Assembly: GCA_937148845.1 (NCBI GenBank)
Contig: CAKZRW010000110.1
Coordinates: 1 to 34,147 of the forward strand
DNA from: an uncultured Actinomycetes bacterium
GTDB lineage: Bacteria > Actinomycetota > Thermoleophilia > RBG-16-64-13
Length of the DNA stretch: 34,147 nucleotides
Reading direction: 5' to 3'
The position numbers and the translations under genes were made by a program. This document shows, in pieces, positions 32,773 through 34,147 of this stretch. Position 1 is the first letter of the stretch; each line of letters begins with the position of its first letter. The notes beneath the pieces are model-generated. The model worked only from the letters and a program-made list of their open reading frames with translations, was not told the origin of the DNA and made no database searches.

Positions 32773-34147
32773 ATGGCCTGGGCTGCTGAGATAACCTCGC
32801 CCGCGGGTGGAGCGGTATCTCCCCGCATCTTCGTCGGCATGGGCACTTGTGGCATCGCTGCCGGGGCCGAAGAGGTGCTGGAGGTTCTGCGCAGAGAGCT
32901 GACCGAGCGCGGTCTTCAGGCCGAGCTGGTGCCGGTGGGCTGTATGGGCCTCTGCTTCGCCGAGCCTCTCGTGGAGATAGCGAAGCCGGGCAGACCGAGT
33001 GTACTCTACGGCCACCTCACGGCCGAGACCACCGTAGAACTGGCGCGGGATTATCTGGCCGGCGATGACCCGCGTCCCGACCTGGCGCTGGGGATCCGGG
33101 GCGAGGGGGTCGTGGACGGTATCCCTCGGCTAGAGGATCTTCCCCTGATGCGTGAGCAAGTGCGGGTCATCCTGCGTGACTGCGGCAACCTCGATCCTAC
33201 GGACATCGACCAGTACTTGGCCCGCGGAGGCTACGAGGCGCTCAAGAAGGCGTTGCTGCACATGACGCCACAGGAGGTCATCGACGAGGTGGCCAAGGCT
33301 AAGCTGAGGGGGCGCGGAGGGGCCGGCTTTCCGACTGCCCGCAAGTGGCAGTTCTGCCGCGACGCGCCAGGCGGTGTGAAGTACGTGGTATGCAACGCTG
33401 ACGAAGGGGATCCAGGCGCTTTCATGGATCGCTCCATCCTGGAGGGAAGTCCTCACGCCGTCCTCGAGGGGCTCGCCATTGCCGCGTATGCGGTGGGGGC
33501 TGCGTCGGGCTATGTGTACGTGCGGGCCGAGTACCCGCTGGCGGTGGAAAGGTTGCGTAGTGCGGTCACCCAAGCGGCTGAACGGGGGTTGCTAGGTTCG
33601 CAGATCTTCGGCTCCGGGTTCGACTTCAGCGTGCAGGTCATGGAAGGGGCGGGGGCTTTCGTCTGCGGTGAGGAGACCGCGCTTCTAGCCTCTATCGAGG
33701 GGAGACGGGGCATGCCCCGTCCTCGTCCCCCGTTTCCTGCCCAGTCGGGACTGGGGGGTAAGCCTACGGTCATCAACAACGTCAAGACGCTGGCTTCGGT
33801 CCCGCCCATCGTGCTCCGCGGGGGGGACTGGTACGCGAGCATCGGCAGTGACAAGAGTCCGGGGACGACGGTATTCGCGCTCACCGGCAAGATCACCAAC
33901 AGCGGGCTGGTGGAGGTCCCCCTGGGGACGCCGCTTTCCACCATCGTGTTTGCCATCGGCGGCGGCATCCCCCGTGGTCGGAGACTGAAGGCTGTGCAGA
34001 CCGGCGGTCCTTCGGGGGGCTGCATCCCGGCCAGGCTCATAGACACTCCCGTGGACTATGAGTCCCTGAGTGCTCTGGGCTCCATCATGGGCAGCGGGGG
34101 CATGGTGGTCATGGACGAGACCTCTTGCATGGTCGACGTGGCCCGGT
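32773..34147 (+). CDS. NuoF-like NAD(P)H/FMN subunit (partial, runs off the window)
   Basis: The 458 codons in the window show an N-terminal [2Fe-2S] thioredoxin-like domain (GTCGIAAGAEEVLE, then GCMGLCFAEPLVEI with C57 and C61), then the FMN/NADH domain: LRGRGGAGFPTARKWQF, NADEGDPGAFMDRS, FVCGEETALL, GRRGMPRPRPPFPA and NNVKTLASVP. It binds NAD(P)H and FMN and feeds electrons to NuoE and the FdhA-like subunit. The stop lies beyond the window; the C-terminal [4Fe-4S] region is not fully visible. It begins one base after the NuoE stop. A bifurcating role is possible but not shown. Confidence 0.93.
   Translation, partial: MAWAAEITSPAGGAVSPRIFVGMGTCGIAAGAEEVLEVLRRELTERGLQAELVPVGCMGLCFAEPLVEIAKPGRPSVLYGHLTAETTVELARDYLAGDDPRPDLALGIRGEGVVDGIPRLEDLPLMREQVRVILRDCGNLDPTDIDQYLARGGYEALKKALLHMTPQEVIDEVAKAKLRGRGGAGFPTARKWQFCRDAPGGVKYVVCNADEGDPGAFMDRSILEGSPHAVLEGLAIAAYAVGAASGYVYVRAEYPLAVERLRSAVTQAAERGLLGSQIFGSGFDFSVQVMEGAGAFVCGEETALLASIEGRRGMPRPRPPFPAQSGLGGKPTVINNVKTLASVPPIVLRGGDWYASIGSDKSPGTTVFALTGKITNSGLVEVPLGTPLSTIVFAIGGGIPRGRRLKAVQTGGPSGGCIPARLIDTPVDYESLSALGSIMGSGGMVVMDETSCMVDVAR

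Noticed and set aside
29534-34147. Part of a respiratory complex I (nuo) operon
   Set aside because: Gene order is FdhA-like, E, F, and the large subunit carries FDH-type features; no nuoA-D or membrane subunits are present, so this looks like a soluble FDH-type enzyme. Downstream genes are outside the window.
1-34147. tRNA, rRNA, integrase or phage genes
   Set aside because: Intergenic gaps were read for tRNA-like or attachment-site sequences; none was convincing.

Overview
The window (about 34 kb, GC-rich) reads as a piece of a high-GC Gram-positive genome, most likely a deep-branching, anaerobic or facultative Actinomycetota lineage. This rests on GC-rich codon use, frequent GTG/TTG starts with strong purine-rich ribosome binding sites, Thr/Pro/Ser-rich extracellular tails, a VanW/YoaR-type wall protein, and formate-dehydrogenase-like/NuoE/NuoF genes. 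No rRNA, tRNA, phage, IS element or CRISPR array was seen. The first ~375 bases look different: they hold the N-terminal part of a Tex gene with proteobacterial character that loses its homology abruptly, so this edge may be a rearrangement or an assembly join.

Layout: (1) 1-376, truncated tex on the minus strand. (2) 502-9572, envelope and housekeeping genes: a Vps62-like protein with a coiled coil and membrane tail, a VanW-domain wall protein, carB, a 37-residue membrane peptide, and two small membrane proteins, one of them probably leaderless. (3) 9606-18249, a metabolic block: an acyl-CoA ligase (minus), a tight flavodoxin / short-chain dehydrogenase / ERG4-ERG24-type sterol-reductase-like operon, an EamA transporter with an in-frame extra ORF, an alpha/beta hydrolase, an MBL-fold hydrolase and a cysteine synthase. 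(4) 18318-22850 (minus), a META-domain lipoprotein, then a compact thiamin operon: extended -10 promoter, TPP riboswitch, intrinsic terminator, THI4, ThiD2-ThiE fusion, ThiC, with overlapping genes. (5) 22930-26191, an RRM RNA-binding protein with a long leader and a strong terminator, a small gene broken (or recoded) at a G6A slippery run, tatA, a duplicated CQLG-motif protein, and an MFS carrier. (6) 26326-34147 (plus), a consensus promoter driving a GAF/NarL-type sensor kinase and its response regulator, then a two-receiver protein with a degenerate first receiver, then FdhA-like, NuoE-like and NuoF-like (cut by the window end) subunits of a soluble NAD(P)-linked enzyme.

Most notable points: the FdhA-like subunit has His-Arg where formate dehydrogenases carry the Cys/Sec-His catalytic pair, and it lacks one [4Fe-4S] ligand cysteine, yet keeps the rest of its electron-transfer chain. 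The thiamin operon encodes what looks like a complete short route to thiamin phosphate, with a His-type (predicted non-suicidal, sulfide-using) THI4. The sterol-reductase-like operon contains a dehydrogenase gene with no ATG, GTG or TTG start before its cofactor site. The cyclase-like gene at 23664 changes frame exactly at a slippery heptamer. Functions are inferred from reading the sequence; no database search was run.
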